From Chiridota heheva (Eukaryota > Echinodermata > Holothuroidea > Apodida > Chiridotidae): DNA of 64,000 nt. Location: positions 827,501-891,500 of the forward strand of contig JAIGNY010000739.1 in NCBI GenBank assembly GCA_020152595.1, in the 5' to 3' direction. Below the pieces are notes generated by a model. That model had not been told where the DNA came from and did not search any database. It saw nothing but the letters and a program-made list of their open reading frames with translations. This document shows, piece after piece, positions 12,259-24,920 of the stretch. A program made the position numbers and the translations under genes. Position 1 is the first letter of the stretch, and every line of letters begins with the position of its first letter.

Positions 12259-13003
12259 AGTTCAGTAGATTCTCCTTTTATGGAGAAAGTAATTTTCCCC
12301 TGAAGAGGGGAAAATCTCAGACGCTATTTTGAAGATTAACCATGATGCCTCTAACGAAACAGCGTAACGCTATGACACAGAACTTGTATGGGTTCTATCA
12401 ATTTCATTAGCAAGTAGGTCAATTTCATTTTAACATTTTCAAAATCTACACTTATTAATCTACAAATTATCTAGTTCCTTTATGGACATCCACCATTCAG
12501 AGATATTTAATGACAAACTTACAAATTCTGGCCTGTTTTCGCTGGGGATTGTCGAAGTAACATCCTGAACCAAAGAAGAAAGAGAATGTCCATTGCACAA
12601 ACAGGTATGCACACAAGGAGGACCCATCGGCCCCTGAATTTGTGCGAAAACTTCGCAAGAGAGAGAGTCTGTTGAACACACAATTACAATGACGGGGTCG
12701 TCGCCTGCGTATTCGGTTATGATAGTACAAATGCTATCACGAAACGCTTAATACGACCCGGACGAGAACACAGGTACGACGTTCGGACAGACATAACATT
12801 GACAACCAAGTCAATGTCCACGGCCTTTGATAACCAGTTGTGGTGCACTGGCGAGAAAACTTCGCACATACAATGACATCATATAAGCTAATTAAATACC
12901 ATAGGTCACAGCACTTGTAAATGGAAATCCGGAAGTTACATAATTTGCATAGGTTTTTCCCCCTTTTCGGGGGAAAATGCGGATTAGGGGAATCTACAGA
13001 ACT
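12259..13003. mobile_element. Foldback MITE copy B1, interrupted by a SINE
   Basis: Begins AGTTCAGTAGATTCTCC and ends GGGGAATCTACAGAACT, the inverted form. The interior matches the reverse complement of 14209-14743: shared CAAATTCTGGCCTGTTTTCG, CTGGGGATTGTCGAAGTAA and CATTGCACAAACAGGTATGC. The SINE at 12658-12854 splits it. Confidence 0.75.
12658..12854 (-). mobile_element. tRNA-derived SINE copy 3 (TC-tail type)
   Basis: Minus-strand copy of the SINE body with its (TC)n tail at the left, truncated before the tRNA head. A perfect 12-bp target duplication GAAAACTTCGCA lies at 12646-12657 and 12855-12866, within the foldback element. Confidence 0.9.
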
Positions 13004-14112
13004 AATAAGTACCTAACTTTCCTCAATTTATTTTTCTAGAAGGTTTTACATTACAGAATTCGCCCCTTGAAGTACTCTATCCTGGTTTCCTGTGCCTGTG
13101 GCATTCTAGTAACCGCATGAACGATTACGTGGCATTGATATGCGGTCACTGAAAAGTTTCGATTTCTTATTTCATTGCCGCGTTACTCCACTTCGTATTG
13201 TTACAAAATTAGTGGTTAAATGATTGTCGTAATACATGGCCAACTCGTTAAAAGAATGTCCTTGAAACGGGATGAAAATGACAGTGGCAGTTTCATCCCG
13301 TCCGTGTTCAAGGGACGCTTTCTTCAAATGACTGATAAAAAAAAGATAATAGATTTTAATGAAATACATCAACTTTGTGGAGAATATGTTGCTGTGATGT
13401 CATACTGAGCCTTTTTCTAGGAATCACTTATTGGCATGTTTTGTGACCCTTAAAATTTGAATATTTTTTGGTAGGAATAACATATCAACATGATTTTTGT
13501 ACTAGATTAATTTAAAAAAAATATCCCTATAATGAAAGGTTAGAAAAGAACATGGGAATATTCCTTAGAAATTTCCTGCAGCGGAACATAAAATTTGCGC
13601 TGGTGAAAATGGAGAAAATAATTTAATCGTTCTGTTGTAGGCTACCAATACAATTTTAGGATTTTGGATGCATTTTTCCTACTTTTGGCTTGAATCTCTT
13701 TTACTGTTAGGCATTTTATTAGAGAGTTTTGAATTTGATGCATTGTGGGTTATAATGACAAAAAAACTCCTGATTTGTAGATCTCCCGTTCAGAAGCGTG
13801 GACGTGACTGATTACTGATACGCCACATGCAGTGCACCTTAATCATCCAATTGTATTGTCGATTTCAATCCCAATCGAAAATCAAGATGGCATAACTCAG
13901 TATAAACAACAAACTTGACAAACGAACAGAAGTTTAAGTATTCTTTAGATGGAAGTGAATTTTGTTACGAAATTATGTCATTTCACATTTTTTTGGTGAG
14001 CGTTTTATATTCACCGCAATAGGAACCGAACGAGCGAACTTCTGCATAAGCTTCCCATCTAACCTGGACATTTCGGTAATCTTAAAATCAACGCATGCAT
14101 GGAGTTCGTAGC

Positions 14113-14815
14113 AGTGGCGGTGCATGGGGACATTTTCCCCACGAGATCGCTTTGCCCCTACTTTTTCCCAAAAAAGTTTGTAAAGTGACATATTTTATCC
14201 GATTTATTAGTTCGGTAGACTCCCCTCTTCTGAAGAAAAATTATTTTCCCCTGAAAAGGAAAAAAACCTATGTAAATTATGGAACTTCCGGATTTCCATT
14301 TACAAGTGCTTTGACCTACGGTTTTTAATTAGCTTATATGAGGTTATTGTATGTGCGAAATGATGAGGCTACCTTGTGCATACCTGTTTGTGCAATGGCC
14401 ATTCTCTTTCTTGTTTGGTACTGGATGGTGTCTGCGTTACTTCGATAATCCCCAGCGAAAACAGGCCAGAATTTGTAAGTTTGTCACTAAATATCTCTTA
14501 AGCGGCGTGGTGGATATCCATTTGTGAACCGGATAATTTGTAGATAAATAAGTATAGATTTTAAAAATGCAAAAATGAAATTAAGCTACTTAGCTATAAA
14601 ATTTCTAGAACCCGTACACGTTCTGTGCCAAAGTGTTACGCTGTTTCGTTAAAGGCATCATGGGCAATCTTCAAAATGGCGTCTGAGATTTCCCCTCTTC
14701 GGAGAAAAATAATTTTCTCCATAAGAGGAGAATCCTAAGAACTTTTATAGACTTATGCCCCACATGAGACAAAACTACCCCTCTCTTGTCCTCATAATCA
14801 AAATCCTGGCACTAC
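14113..14815. mobile_element. Possible hAT-like element with CAGTGG ends, host of foldback copy B2
   Basis: Left CAGTGGCGGTGCATGG and right CCTGGCACTACCACTG are imperfect inverted ends around the nested element 14209-14743. The assignment rests only on these termini. Confidence 0.4.
14209..14743. mobile_element. Foldback MITE copy B2
   Basis: Starts AGTTCGGTAGACTCCCC and ends in AGAACT. It is the reverse-complement relative of 12259-13003 without the SINE, and so provides the empty-site comparison for that insertion. The frames are not genes. Confidence 0.72.
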
Positions 14816-16265
14816 CACTGGGTCGTATAGAATCATGAACAGGTGGGGTTAAAGGTCTATGGAAACTTAAGCTAAATTGATTTATTTTTCAAATGATCAA
14901 CCATAACCAACCCAAAAGTAAAAGAAATTTAAAGATTTTCTACTCAAACTATTTTGAAGGCTACGCTGAGGCTACCGGAACCTTTAGAAACAAATTCAGG
15001 GGCCGATGGGTCCTCCTTCGGCAGTTCGGCTCTTGGAGGTCAGGCCCTTGAGTTATTTTATTCTTCACCAAAGGTAAATTAAGTCCAATCCGCCACTGCT
15101 GTCTCGTATTTTGGTGTCTAATTTTGATTACCGGTCTAAATCTTTGTTTACATGTATATTCCCCCTTTTCAGATTTTTATTTCGGTGAGAGATCAGAGCC
15201 CAAACTCCCAAGCCAGATATCTCAATCGATTTTGGGATCCTGCGGAAGTCGGACTGAGAAAAGAAAATCTAAAGAAATCTATTTCTGTAGCTTATAAGTT
15301 GCGACTTTCAATTGATAGACCTTAAAAAAGCCGTCAAAATCAACTTTATCGATCGTTCATGTAAGCACGTTTTCATCTTTTTCAGTCTGTATTGTCATGC
15401 ATTCTATCAGCAATGCGGATGGGAATTCCCGGATTTATGGAATCGATTTTACCCACTTTCATTGTTTCGTAATGTACTTCGTGATCTTTTGCACTTTTAC
15501 TAAGAATTTACGACAAGCCACAAGTCTAGTTTTAACCAATCAGTGAAGGTCTATTAAATAGCCGAGCGAGCAAAAGCGTGTTCTTCGTGTCGTATGAAAG
15601 AAAACTGGTTCGATTTTTGTGTATTATGTTGCAATTCTCGGATATCGTATTTGCCAATGAAGTATTATATGACAAAAATGATATTTTTAGCTTCATCCTT
15701 TTTTTTTAACGCAGCAAATCTCAAAAAGAATACATGTACATATGACCTGTATGGCATACATTTTGGTCAAGCCTTTAGGGGTGAAGGAAGCTTTCGAAAA
15801 GTCGGGGGCACGACCTCTTAGGGGGCACCTTCCAAGTCATATGTCCCTCATGGGCCCCATCCCAATCTGTAGATAGAATAAGGGAGCCCGAAACAACAAA
15901 GTAAAGTAAAGGGGCACTTTATTTTTAAAAGGGGCACTTTCCAATGGGGCACATTCCTCCCGTACATGGGACTGACAAAAGTTGCCAGTTTGGGACAGTA
16001 ATTAAGGGGCACTTTTAATCAAAAAAGGAGCACTTTTGTCATTTTTGGAAAAGTGGAAGGCAAGCCCCCAATCGGTCGTGGGATATTGTGTCCATGCATT
16101 TGACAGGTTGGGCTTTTACATGATTCAGGGACCGCGGAACAAATTTTGAAGTGACTGGGGCTAAAGAAGTAAATGGCGAAAATAAACACCGTCATCACAT
16201 TCATTGTTGATACTAAACTTCCAATCTTGTCTTTGTTTATTTTTGTACAACTTTGTTCGATCACC
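14816..16265. other. No gene seen; scattered GGGGCACTTT repeat words
   Basis: Between 15775 and 16040 words such as AAAAGGGGCACTTT recur, as they do near 18620-18855, 21130-21200, 21715-21770 and 45770-45860. They look like remains of a dispersed element. No coding signal. Confidence 0.45.
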
Positions 16266-16269
16266 GACA

Positions 16270-16620
16270 ATTTAGGTAAATGTTGCTAATTTTTGGAAAC
16301 TTTCTTTAATTTTTAAGTCATTTTCTCCAATTATTGTGAAATTTTCTTCATTTATGGGCCATTTTTTTTTTGTGGCAATTTTCGGGAAATTTTGTTTATT
16401 CAGGCAATTTTCTTCAATTTTGAAAACATTTGGTCAATTTTGGGGAAATTTGTTTACAAATTTGATCAAAATTTCAAATAATTTTACCCAATTTTCCTTC
16501 AATTTCACCAATTGTTTCAAATTTATGTTAATATCATTCCAGTTTTACCTCCCATCAGGGAAACCCAGGAAAGTGAAATCCTCTTAGGCCATATTATCAT
16601 CCTTCTTTTTTTTTTTGGCC
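16270..16620. repeat. Degenerate AAATTTTCTTCAATTTT array
   Basis: Imperfect tandem units related to 8285-9065, followed by the same AAAGTGAAATCCT junction seen near 9080 and 32480. Not coding. Confidence 0.55.
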
Positions 16621-17314
16621 TTGCAAAAAGTTTTTTTGGGGGTAAAGCACTCCCCAGCACCCCCCCAAGCACCCTGTCCCTGCAGTCCCTGTAATCAGTT
16701 GAATGATGCTAGACTGTTGTTAGAGACCTTTAGATAAGTTGATTAGTTCAGTAGTCAAGGAAGTTCATTTGGTGAAAGAAGACTGAATAAATATGCATAA
16801 TGATAAAGGACTAATAAAAAGTAAAGATTAATTAGCACTAGTACCGAAACAAACTGGTGAAAAAGGTATATTGACATTCATTCCGTTTACGCACATTTAA
16901 AAATCTCATCATGTGTGTTAAACTTGTATAGCAGGGCCCCGACGCCGGGAAGGGGGAAGGGGGAAATAGACCATGATCCCCAATTACTTTCAAAGCAATA
17001 CAATTTTCTAATAGGCCTTTACCTTTCGCCCTATGGGAAAGTGGCAATTTGTTTTGCTAGTATTGTGACATCTACATTTTTCAGAAAATCTACTTATAAG
17101 GAAAATTGTTTGAATGTTTGAGAAATCTCCTTGAATGTTCGGGACATCTCCTTGAACTTTTGGGAAATTTTCTTTATTTGTTATTTTATTTTTTATCAAG
17201 TTAGCTAAAGAAAAAACAGGAAATAAAATAAAAATGAAATTCTATAGGCTTTTTTTTTTTTTTTTAATCTGTTATATTCTGTTTTTTTTCTTATTCTGCT
17301 AAATTCTGTCCCAA

Positions 17315-17816
17315 CAGTCCGGTAACATGCCTATTAATGGGAACAAAAATGTTTCTAAAAATGGAAACATTTTGCTACATGGAAGCCACCATTTTGTGAT
17401 ATTTCCCATGATCCTTTGCTATTCTAACGTTAGATCCTTATGCAATGTTACATAGGCCTATTTCAAATTTGAAAATATTCCCAAATCTGGGAAAATATAT
17501 TTGCTTGGGGAAACTTAAAACTCGTAAAAATACCTTCATTACTGTCATGGCTGCGACTTTTTCACTCCCATTTGAAATGTTCACCACGCCGTTTTCGAAA
17601 TATTAGAAAAAAATAGACAATAGAGCTAGGCTTTTAGGCGCGAAACGGCCATCTTAATTCAAATGTTTTTTTTCAGCACAATGATTTTTATTATTTTAAG
17701 TACATAAATTAGAAACTATGACATTTTATCGCAACATCTCACCAATATGGCTGCATGACTTTAAATGTTCTCGTATGTTATAAATGTTCCTATTAATGGG
17801 TTTGCTTTCTGGACTG
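17315..17816 (+). mobile_element. CAGTCCGG-family MITE copy A1
   Basis: Starts CAGTCCGGTAACATGCCTAT and ends ...CTTTCTGGACTG. Flanked by the perfect 5-bp duplication CCCAA at 17310-17314 and 17817-17821. 502 bp, no coding frame. Contains subterminal repeats of ATTAATGGGAAC. Confidence 0.88.
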
Positions 17817-17954
17817 CCCAAAGATGCCGGTTTCTATGTCCGTGCGTGGGGAATTTGCTAATATACAGATATAAAGAAGTGCGGCTTTTTATGTGTATGA
17901 GAGGAGCTTGAGGTATAAATGCTAATCAAATATTTTGGACCATGTTTACTCAAG

Positions 17955-18134
17955 CATGGGTGTAGCGGGGGAGGGGAGGGGTCGACAGTGTCGTACGACC
18001 TCACAAAGAACGGGAAAATGGTAATGGTAAAAAGGTCTAGAAAATATGCTAGAAAGTCAAAATAATTTTCTTGGCGACGCTCCCTCCCCCTCTCCCTCCC
18101 CTCCCTCCAATCCGAAAGGCTGGCTACACCCTTA
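17955..18134. mobile_element. Short MITE with GGGTGTAGC ends
   Basis: Left CATGGGTGTAGC and right GGCTACACCCTTA are inverted; TCAAG flanks both sides (17950-17954, 18135-18139). A related, larger element sits in the Pax gene intron at about 36137-36805. Confidence 0.6.
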
Positions 18135-18302
18135 TCAAGTGAAAACCTTTTGCAGAACATATGCCTACATATATGGATTCCACAAACCTAAATACCAACA
18201 CTTTCCGAAAGTTATGCAGTAAACCGTATTAACATTAATGTTCAAAAAGGTTAACAGTGACGATGATATGATAAATACATGGAATGAATTTTGTTCAGAA
18301 TG

Positions 18303-18441
18303 CACTGTAAATTTTAATTAGTCAATTTGTACCTAATTAGTCCTGCAGTACCTTTTTTTTTTTACTAATGCAGGCCTAAATTAGTCAAAAAACGGCATAT
18401 CGACTAATTTAGTGCATTTTGACTAATTCAAATTTACAGTG
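18303..18441. mobile_element. MITE with CACTGTAAATTT ends
   Basis: CACTGTAAATTTTAATTAGTCAA at the left is matched by TTGACTAATTCAAATTTACAGTG (inverse) at the right. The 139-bp palindromic element has a poly-T core. No obvious target duplication. Confidence 0.65.
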
Positions 18442-19461
18442 TGGGGGCCTATATCATATCATGTGATTAAGGCCTTGGCCATATATCAATTATAGGAGCC
18501 TGGCATGTGTGCAGATGGGACAGTAATTACATATAACTTTTTCTTTGACGTTGAACTAAATGGTGCTAAACATGATGATGCAGTATTTTAGATGCAGTAT
18601 ATGTCCCCATGTCTTTAGATAAGAAAGTGGCTCTTCACTTTTAGAAAGGGCCACTTTTCTAAAGGAACCCATTCCTCGCACATGGACTGACAAAAGTCGC
18701 CAGATTCCTACTGTTGGATCAGTGATTAAGGGGCATTTTATTTTGAAAGGGGTGCTTTTGAAATATTTTTTTATCGCACATTCATACCAGTTCTTGCACC
18801 TTTGACAGTATTTGGGGCACTTGGCACTTTCCATTTTTAAAAGGGGTACTTTTGTCATGTCAAGATGGTAGACGCCTTCCCACAGCCCCCACCCCGACCA
18901 CGGTTCCTACTCCTATGTGCGTAATGTGTGGATCTCTATTAGGATAATAAGCACATGACAGATCTGAGAAACAGACAGAATCGTCCGTTGCGCTAATCTG
19001 CTAATCTGCTAATTCAATAACGAATTTAAACAAGAAACATAAGATGCAGGCTCGTTTGATAAATCTTGGTGCGGATTTGAAATTCTTTGGAGATTCTTTA
19101 TACTGTTGTGTGTTTAATCTATTCTACTCGAGCCATCTGAATGAATACATATTATATAATATAAAATATATCATCATTAAAATGCAAGAAAAAGGCTGTA
19201 AGTAAAATCTACTATGTGACGATGAACGAAGAACGGGATCTCTTGCGAGAAGATAAGTTTCAGAGAAACTCAATTGATGCAACGTAAATGCTGGTGAGTC
19301 TTCGATGGAGGCAGTTCGTTGTGCTCAGGGACGCCTGCACCACGGGGCAACGGAGGATATCTCTCCCTGCACTTCACCTCTCACGGGGAAGGGCAGGGGC
19401 AGATACTGCATTTTTATAAACTACAGTCTGACAGAATGATGATAAATATTACTCCCGAAAG
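18442..19461. other. No gene seen; GGGGCACTTT-type debris
   Basis: AT-rich. 18620-18860 contains the recurring GGGGCACTTT words. No exon-like frame. Confidence 0.45.
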
Positions 19462-19474
19462 AATGAGCACATAT

Positions 19475-19751
19475 CTACCTACTGTGGTGTAGCGGTTATC
19501 ATACCTGTCTACAGACCACGAGGCCCCGGGTTCAAGCCTGGGGTGGGTAGACACGCCAGTGCACTACAACTGGTTATCAAAGGCCGTGGACATTGACTTG
19601 GTTGTCGATGTTATGTCTGTCCGTACGTCGTACATGTGTTCTCGTCCGGGTCGTATTAAGCGTTTCGTGATAGCATTTGTACTATCATAACCGAATACGC
19701 AGGCGACGACCCCGTCATTGTAATTGTGTGTTCAACTCTCTCTCTCTCTCT
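19475..19751 (+). mobile_element. tRNA-derived SINE copy 4, full length with tRNA head
   Basis: The 277-bp element has a tRNA-like head with an A box around TGGTGTAGCGGTTATCA and a B box GGGTTCAAGCC. The outer CTACCTAC can pair with GTGGGTAG like an acceptor stem. Then follow the shared body and a (TC)n tail. A perfect 13-bp target duplication AATGAGCACATAT lies at 19462-19474 and 19752-19764. This is the reference copy of the family in the window. Confidence 0.93.
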
Positions 19752-20285
19752 AATGAGCACATATAAATCTACCGGCGGCACATAAACCTACCGGTCCAAG
19801 TGGAGTAACCGGCGCATTAAACCTGTATACTATAGACCACTGACTATATAGAATGAACAATTGTATGGTTAGTTATGGCAGTATGGGCAAAAGTAGAAAG
19901 AGCTTCGGGTCCATCGGACCGGTTGACCACACGGCCAGTCTGCCCCTGGAAATGACTGGTGTAGGAGGTATACTATGGAAAGTTGGCACCCTAATCCTCA
20001 CTTTCTTTACAATTGTTAATGTATATTTAAAGAAAATTTAATTCAATTTTGTACTATTTGAATTATTTTTCCTCAAACTTTCTTCAAGTAGTAAATTAAA
20101 ATTATCCTTACTAGATTCTGTTTTACTACTTTCCTGATACGTCCAATGATTTTTAGGCCAGAACATCGTAGGGAAAATTTAGTAGAATTTTAAAAAGACT
20201 TTCAGGAATCTGGGAATGTGACATCACAACTATGGTCTGAATTCAGTCGTTTGTAAAAAATGATATAATACTTTAAATTTACAGG

Positions 20286-20520
20286 TACTCTCGGCCGAAA
20301 AGTGAGGACATTGGTTGTGGCGAATTTCATAAATATATTTCATATCTGTGGCTAATTTATGTAGATTTCAACCAATAGACGGATATCGCATCTTACGGTC
20401 TGCTTTTTACAGAAATTTTCACCCATTGCGCGCAAGCGAACAAATTCCAAAAAGCCTAATGGGAAAACACGTACAAATTTCGAGTACTCGGGTTGGGATC
20501 TAATCATCTAAATTATGTTT
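20286..20520. repeat. Dispersed repeat, pair with 40374-40670
   Basis: Shares long exact words with the second locus: ATATTTCATATCTGTGGCTA, GCGCGCAAGCGAACAAATTC and GGGAAAACACGTACAAAT. Left end CTCTCGGCCGAAAAGTGAGG occurs inverted at the right end of the second locus, suggesting a TIR element. Confidence 0.7.
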
Positions 20521-20889
20521 ATGATATAAACATAACTAAAGGTCATCAAGTCTATTCCAGCACAGTTCTTATAAATTTAGTCACACTTTTTTTACATTAT
20601 CAAACAACATTTTTGGTTCAGTATAGAGATAGGGTGAAATATATAATTTACAAAAAAACATTTTGTTTTTTTTCTTGGTGTACATCACATTTACAATGAG
20701 AAAAAATCCTAATCATTTTTAAAGAAATACAAAAGACAGATGTTGCCAATTATTCACTGTTGTCCAAATTCAAAAATACTTTAAAATTTTGTAACTTCTA
20801 AACGAAATAAAGTTTTTTCACCACTTTGTTTCTGAACTTTTTCTCTACCGTATATGAAAAAATAAAAATCCATGGGAATATTCCTTTAA

Positions 20890-22833
20890 GGCAAATTTGT
20901 TGAAGAAGACTAAAGGGAGGAACTCACACGAAAATAAAGTACTTTAAGTTTTTATGAAAGTCTAAGAATTTAAACTGATGTGACCACCGTAAGCTGACAA
21001 GTGTTTTTCCCCAACGTTCTTTCTATTAAACTAGAACATCAATTATGTAGTAGCTCAACATATATTTTGGGGTGCCAATGTATAAGCCTGTTTTTGTTGG
21101 TGGGTAGTTAAAAGTTCGGGCGCTGCTTGGACAGTAATTGAGGGCACTTTTCATTTATAAAAAGGGGCACATTTGTCAATTTTCAAAAAAGTGCAGGAAT
21201 CTTGCCTCCTGGTTCCATGGTTCCTACTTATATGGTTTGAGCAGAGGCGGGATTTGAGGGAAGGAAGGGGGCACTTTCCCCACCCTCACGTTTTGTCCAA
21301 ATGGATACTTTTGTATGGTGATGTGTTGAATTTCAGCGCGATTTTGTAATCCCCCTTCCCTCACACACACACACACCCCCACACACACACACACACGTTT
21401 GACTTTCCCCAGATTCGGTGGGCAAATCCCACCTATAGACATGAGATTGGGGAGCCAGGTCCAATGTTGACAATTACCTGAATAGGTAAAAGGCTTTTTT
21501 GAAAATTGCTGCTTACAAAATTATTGAGGGCATGCCTCCTCCCACAATGGCCCTCGGTGTTGGTGCCCCTCGTAAAAGGACATGCTTTATTTGTGTCAAA
21601 TAAATACTAAATGTATGTAACAACTTCTATGTATTACATAATATTTGTGAGTGAGTGGATTTTATTTCTTTTTAACTTTAAGAGTGACCTAGAATAATTT
21701 CATATAAGTTTCAAAAGGGCGCCTCCAGCACGGTCCGCCATCAACTTTCAAAAGGGCACCACCTGCTCTCCTTTACTTTAGGGCAAGGGGCAGCCCCCCC
21801 CCCCCCCTCCCCTGCCACCGCGGTTCCGACATCGCTGCAAAGCGCCAAAATCCCCACCTGACTCAGGACTCTAGTTGCCCACTGCTTAATGGAGCTTTAA
21901 ATATCGTTTAAATATGTAAAAACTGTTTTCCAAGTAAGCCTACAAAATCTTAAGCCTCCTCAGCAATATGATGCAAATCTTGATAACGATGTTTCCTATT
22001 GAGGGAAAATGACGTCATAAACAGACATACCATACTAACAACAAAATACTGTATGTCTGAAATCATGATGGATTTTACATCCTTGCAACAAGACATGCTT
22101 TTAATATAGGCATATTTTCTTCAAAAGCCTATTGCTAATATATTAGCCATTTTGAGCAAATAATTAATTATCGCAATTAATGAATCACATTTAACCTATA
22201 ATAGCATCGCACAAATACACTTCCAAGTGGCAATCATTAAAATAACTAAAGAGATTTTATAATTTTATTTTAAGTTCTCTTTATAAGATGGACTTACTTG
22301 ACTCCTGGCAGCCTGAAGAAACTGATTACAGATAAGTGATACGCAAACAAAAGATGTTCTTGTGAGAAACAAGATAATTTTATTGCAGGGAGCACTGTAA
22401 GCTCCCTGTTTATTAACACTATGATTTTAACATTTAAAACCTGAGCAGGCTGAGTTATTCAATTGCGATATAGCCCATGGCTACTTTAGTTTTTCTGTCG
22501 TGGCCCTCAGATGCGACAGGACTAGTATTGTAAACTCCATGCTCAAAATCCGCCATCTTTTAATTGAGAATTATTTTTAGTTTCATTTAATAAAGAGAAT
22601 ATGAACTTCAAATTAAGTGCTGTTTATTAAAAAATGTATTTTAATGGTTACAACGCTGCAATCAATTTTAGCACTTCTAATTGAACAATTTATGGCGTTG
22701 TTTTTATTCGCAAAAATCATGTAAATTGGCAACGTTGAGGAACGCAGACAATAAGTTTCGGTGCCAATTCGATATTTTATTTTGACCAACGCTACCTTCA
22801 TGGGGGGCCCGGCAAAATATTTGTCCACGGGGC
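20890..22833. other. No gene seen; simple repeats and element debris
   Basis: Contains (CA)n at 21361-21396, GGGGCACTTT words near 21140, a C-run near 21796, and a hairpin CAGGGAG...CTCCCTG near 22387. No coding evidence. Confidence 0.45.
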
Positions 22834-22925
22834 CCGCACTGGCTCTCGACGGCGCTGGCGCACATTACTGTATTCAATGGTGCTTCTCGACGGCGCTGGC
22901 GCACATAACTGTATTCAATGGTGCT
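22834..22925. repeat. 46-bp tandem duplication
   Basis: CTCGACGGCGCTGGCGCACA plus ACTGTATTCAATGGTGCT occurs twice in direct tandem with one base difference. Confidence 0.85.
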
Positions 22926-23574
22926 TTGCAAACTTACAGGTTAAGTCGGCAAAAATCCTTCTGGACACGAACGACAATCTAGCGTAAAAAGTATGAGGAA
23001 AAACAGTTAAGAAGTTTAGTAGGCTAAGTTTAGCTTTGAAACAGTTTAGAATTAGTGACTGTATGGATGTCTGGTGGTCTGGCGGTAAAGCATTTCAATC
23101 TTCTAGTGTTAGAGCAGTTAGGGAAAGAAGGTGTATTTACATTCATTTTAGGATAGGGAACGTGGAAATTCAGATATCATGATCGTTTATTGTATTTGAT
23201 TATTACGTTTGGGATTAGGTTATCATTATCAATGGCGATGATTGTTATTGATTTTACATAGCATATGGAAGCAGGTGTTCGTTCTTCTTGTTTTTAGCAG
23301 GGGCCAATCTATTATTTATGACGTCTTTATTTATTGTATCTATTCTATTTTATGATAAATTAATCAATACCTACATCACCTTGTTATCTTTCTTTGCTTT
23401 TCGTTTTTGAGGAACTGACCCAGGGCTGGTTTTAGATTAGGGAGGACAGACTGACAGAGGTGCGTAGGAAGTTAGAGGCCACTCCCTAAAGGGGTTTCCC
23501 GTTGCATGTATGCTTTTACTTTGATGACAAATTGTGAAATTATTAAACATAAAATTGAAACTTTGAACGATTTT
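22926..23574. other. No gene seen
   Basis: AT-rich intergenic sequence without recognised elements. Confidence 0.45.
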
Positions 23575-23860
23575 GGCAACAGTTCAAGAAAATTTCTCAA
23601 AATTGACATTGCTTTCTTGAAAAGTAAAGAACTTTCCTGGAAAGTGAGAAAAATTCCTAGAAATTGAAGGAGATTTCAGGAACATGCAGGAAATTTCTCG
23701 GAAATGAAGGAGATTTCCCGAAAATTGACGGAGATTTCGCAGAAATTGATGGAAATATTCTCAAAATAAAGAAAATTAATGAAAATTAAGAAAATTTCCT
23801 GGAAATAAAAAAACATTCCTGTAAATTCAAGATGAATGCCCGAAAATTTCCCATAATTTT
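23575..23860. repeat. Degenerate GGAAATTGAAGGAGATTTC array
   Basis: Reverse-complement relative of the TTTCGGGAAATTTC arrays, with imperfect units of about 25-30 bp. Confidence 0.6.
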
Positions 23861-24920
23861 TCCCAATTAGCGTGCAGTGGGCAAAAACATAAAAGCCTAT
23901 TTTAAAATTGTATTACTTTGAAAATTGATAATGGCTCCCATGTGCGCATGGCCCTGATAAGTTCACCGATGTATCCAACGGTTTTTGGTTCTACGCTGTA
24001 GATTGTGGCTCTTGAAAATTTTGGTCAAAAATTGAAATTTTCGATAAAAGCCTGGATATTTTTATCTAAAAGTGCAGATTTTGGGTCAATATGGAAGAAT
24101 TGGGGGCCAAAATGAGAGGATTTTTGGTGCAAACTGTAAAATGTTTGGTCCAAAATTAACTATAACTCAGTCGATACGATTGCAAAAAATGCAAGACATG
24201 GTTTATTTGATATTTCAGTTAATTATATTGATGACTTCGACAGAATTTTGGGAGGTGATGGGAAGGCTAAGCCCCCAATAGCCCCCTTTGACACGTCACT
24301 GCTTTCTTTATCATCCATACAAAACAAAAAAAGCCACGACAGGTGTTCTTGTAAAGTTTTAGTTTTTAAACACAAGTTATAGCTCAAACGAGTTATCAAT
24401 TACGAAAGCTTTACCCCAATTAGCAATAGTGTGAGACAAATCCCAAACTGCCAAACGGGATATCAACAGATCAAGCTCGATTAGCATATGTGCCAGACGG
24501 TATTTTAGTGCTCCAGCCAATGAAAACATAGTTTTATTTCAATCGGAGTTATTAGTCCAGAAGCATGCCTATTAATAGGAATATGTATAACACACGAGAA
24601 TATTGAAGTCATGCAGCCATATTGTTCAGATGTTGCAAAAAAATGTCATAGTTTCTACTTTATGTACTTGAATTATTAAAAATCTTTGTGTTGAAAAACA
24701 TTTGAATTTTCAAAATGGCCGTTTCGCGCCTATAAGCCTAGCTTTATTGTCCATTTTGTCTATTTTATCTAATATTTCAAAAACGGCGCCGTGAGCATAT
24801 CAAATGGGAGTGTAAAAATTGTAGCCATGACAGTAATGAAGGTATTTTCATAAGTTTTTAGTTTCCCCTAGCAAAGATATTTTTCCCAGACGTATTTCAA
24901 TTTTGAAAAATGTAACATTG

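Larger units (their letters stand above)
11941..13565. mobile_element. Outer TIR element with AGGAATATTCCCATG ends (host of two later insertions)
   Basis: Left end AGGAATATTCCCATGG at 11941 and right end CATGGGAATATTCCT at 13551-13565 form inverted termini. Both sides are flanked by TA, as expected of Tc1/mariner-like insertions. The element contains the foldback element 12259-13003, which itself contains a SINE. A related end (CATGGGAATATTCCT) is seen near 20872. No transposase is seen. Confidence 0.55.

Noticed and set aside
19475-19545. Functional tRNA gene
   Set aside because: The A and B boxes are good, but the anticodon arm is irregular, and the head is fused to a SINE body flanked by target duplications.
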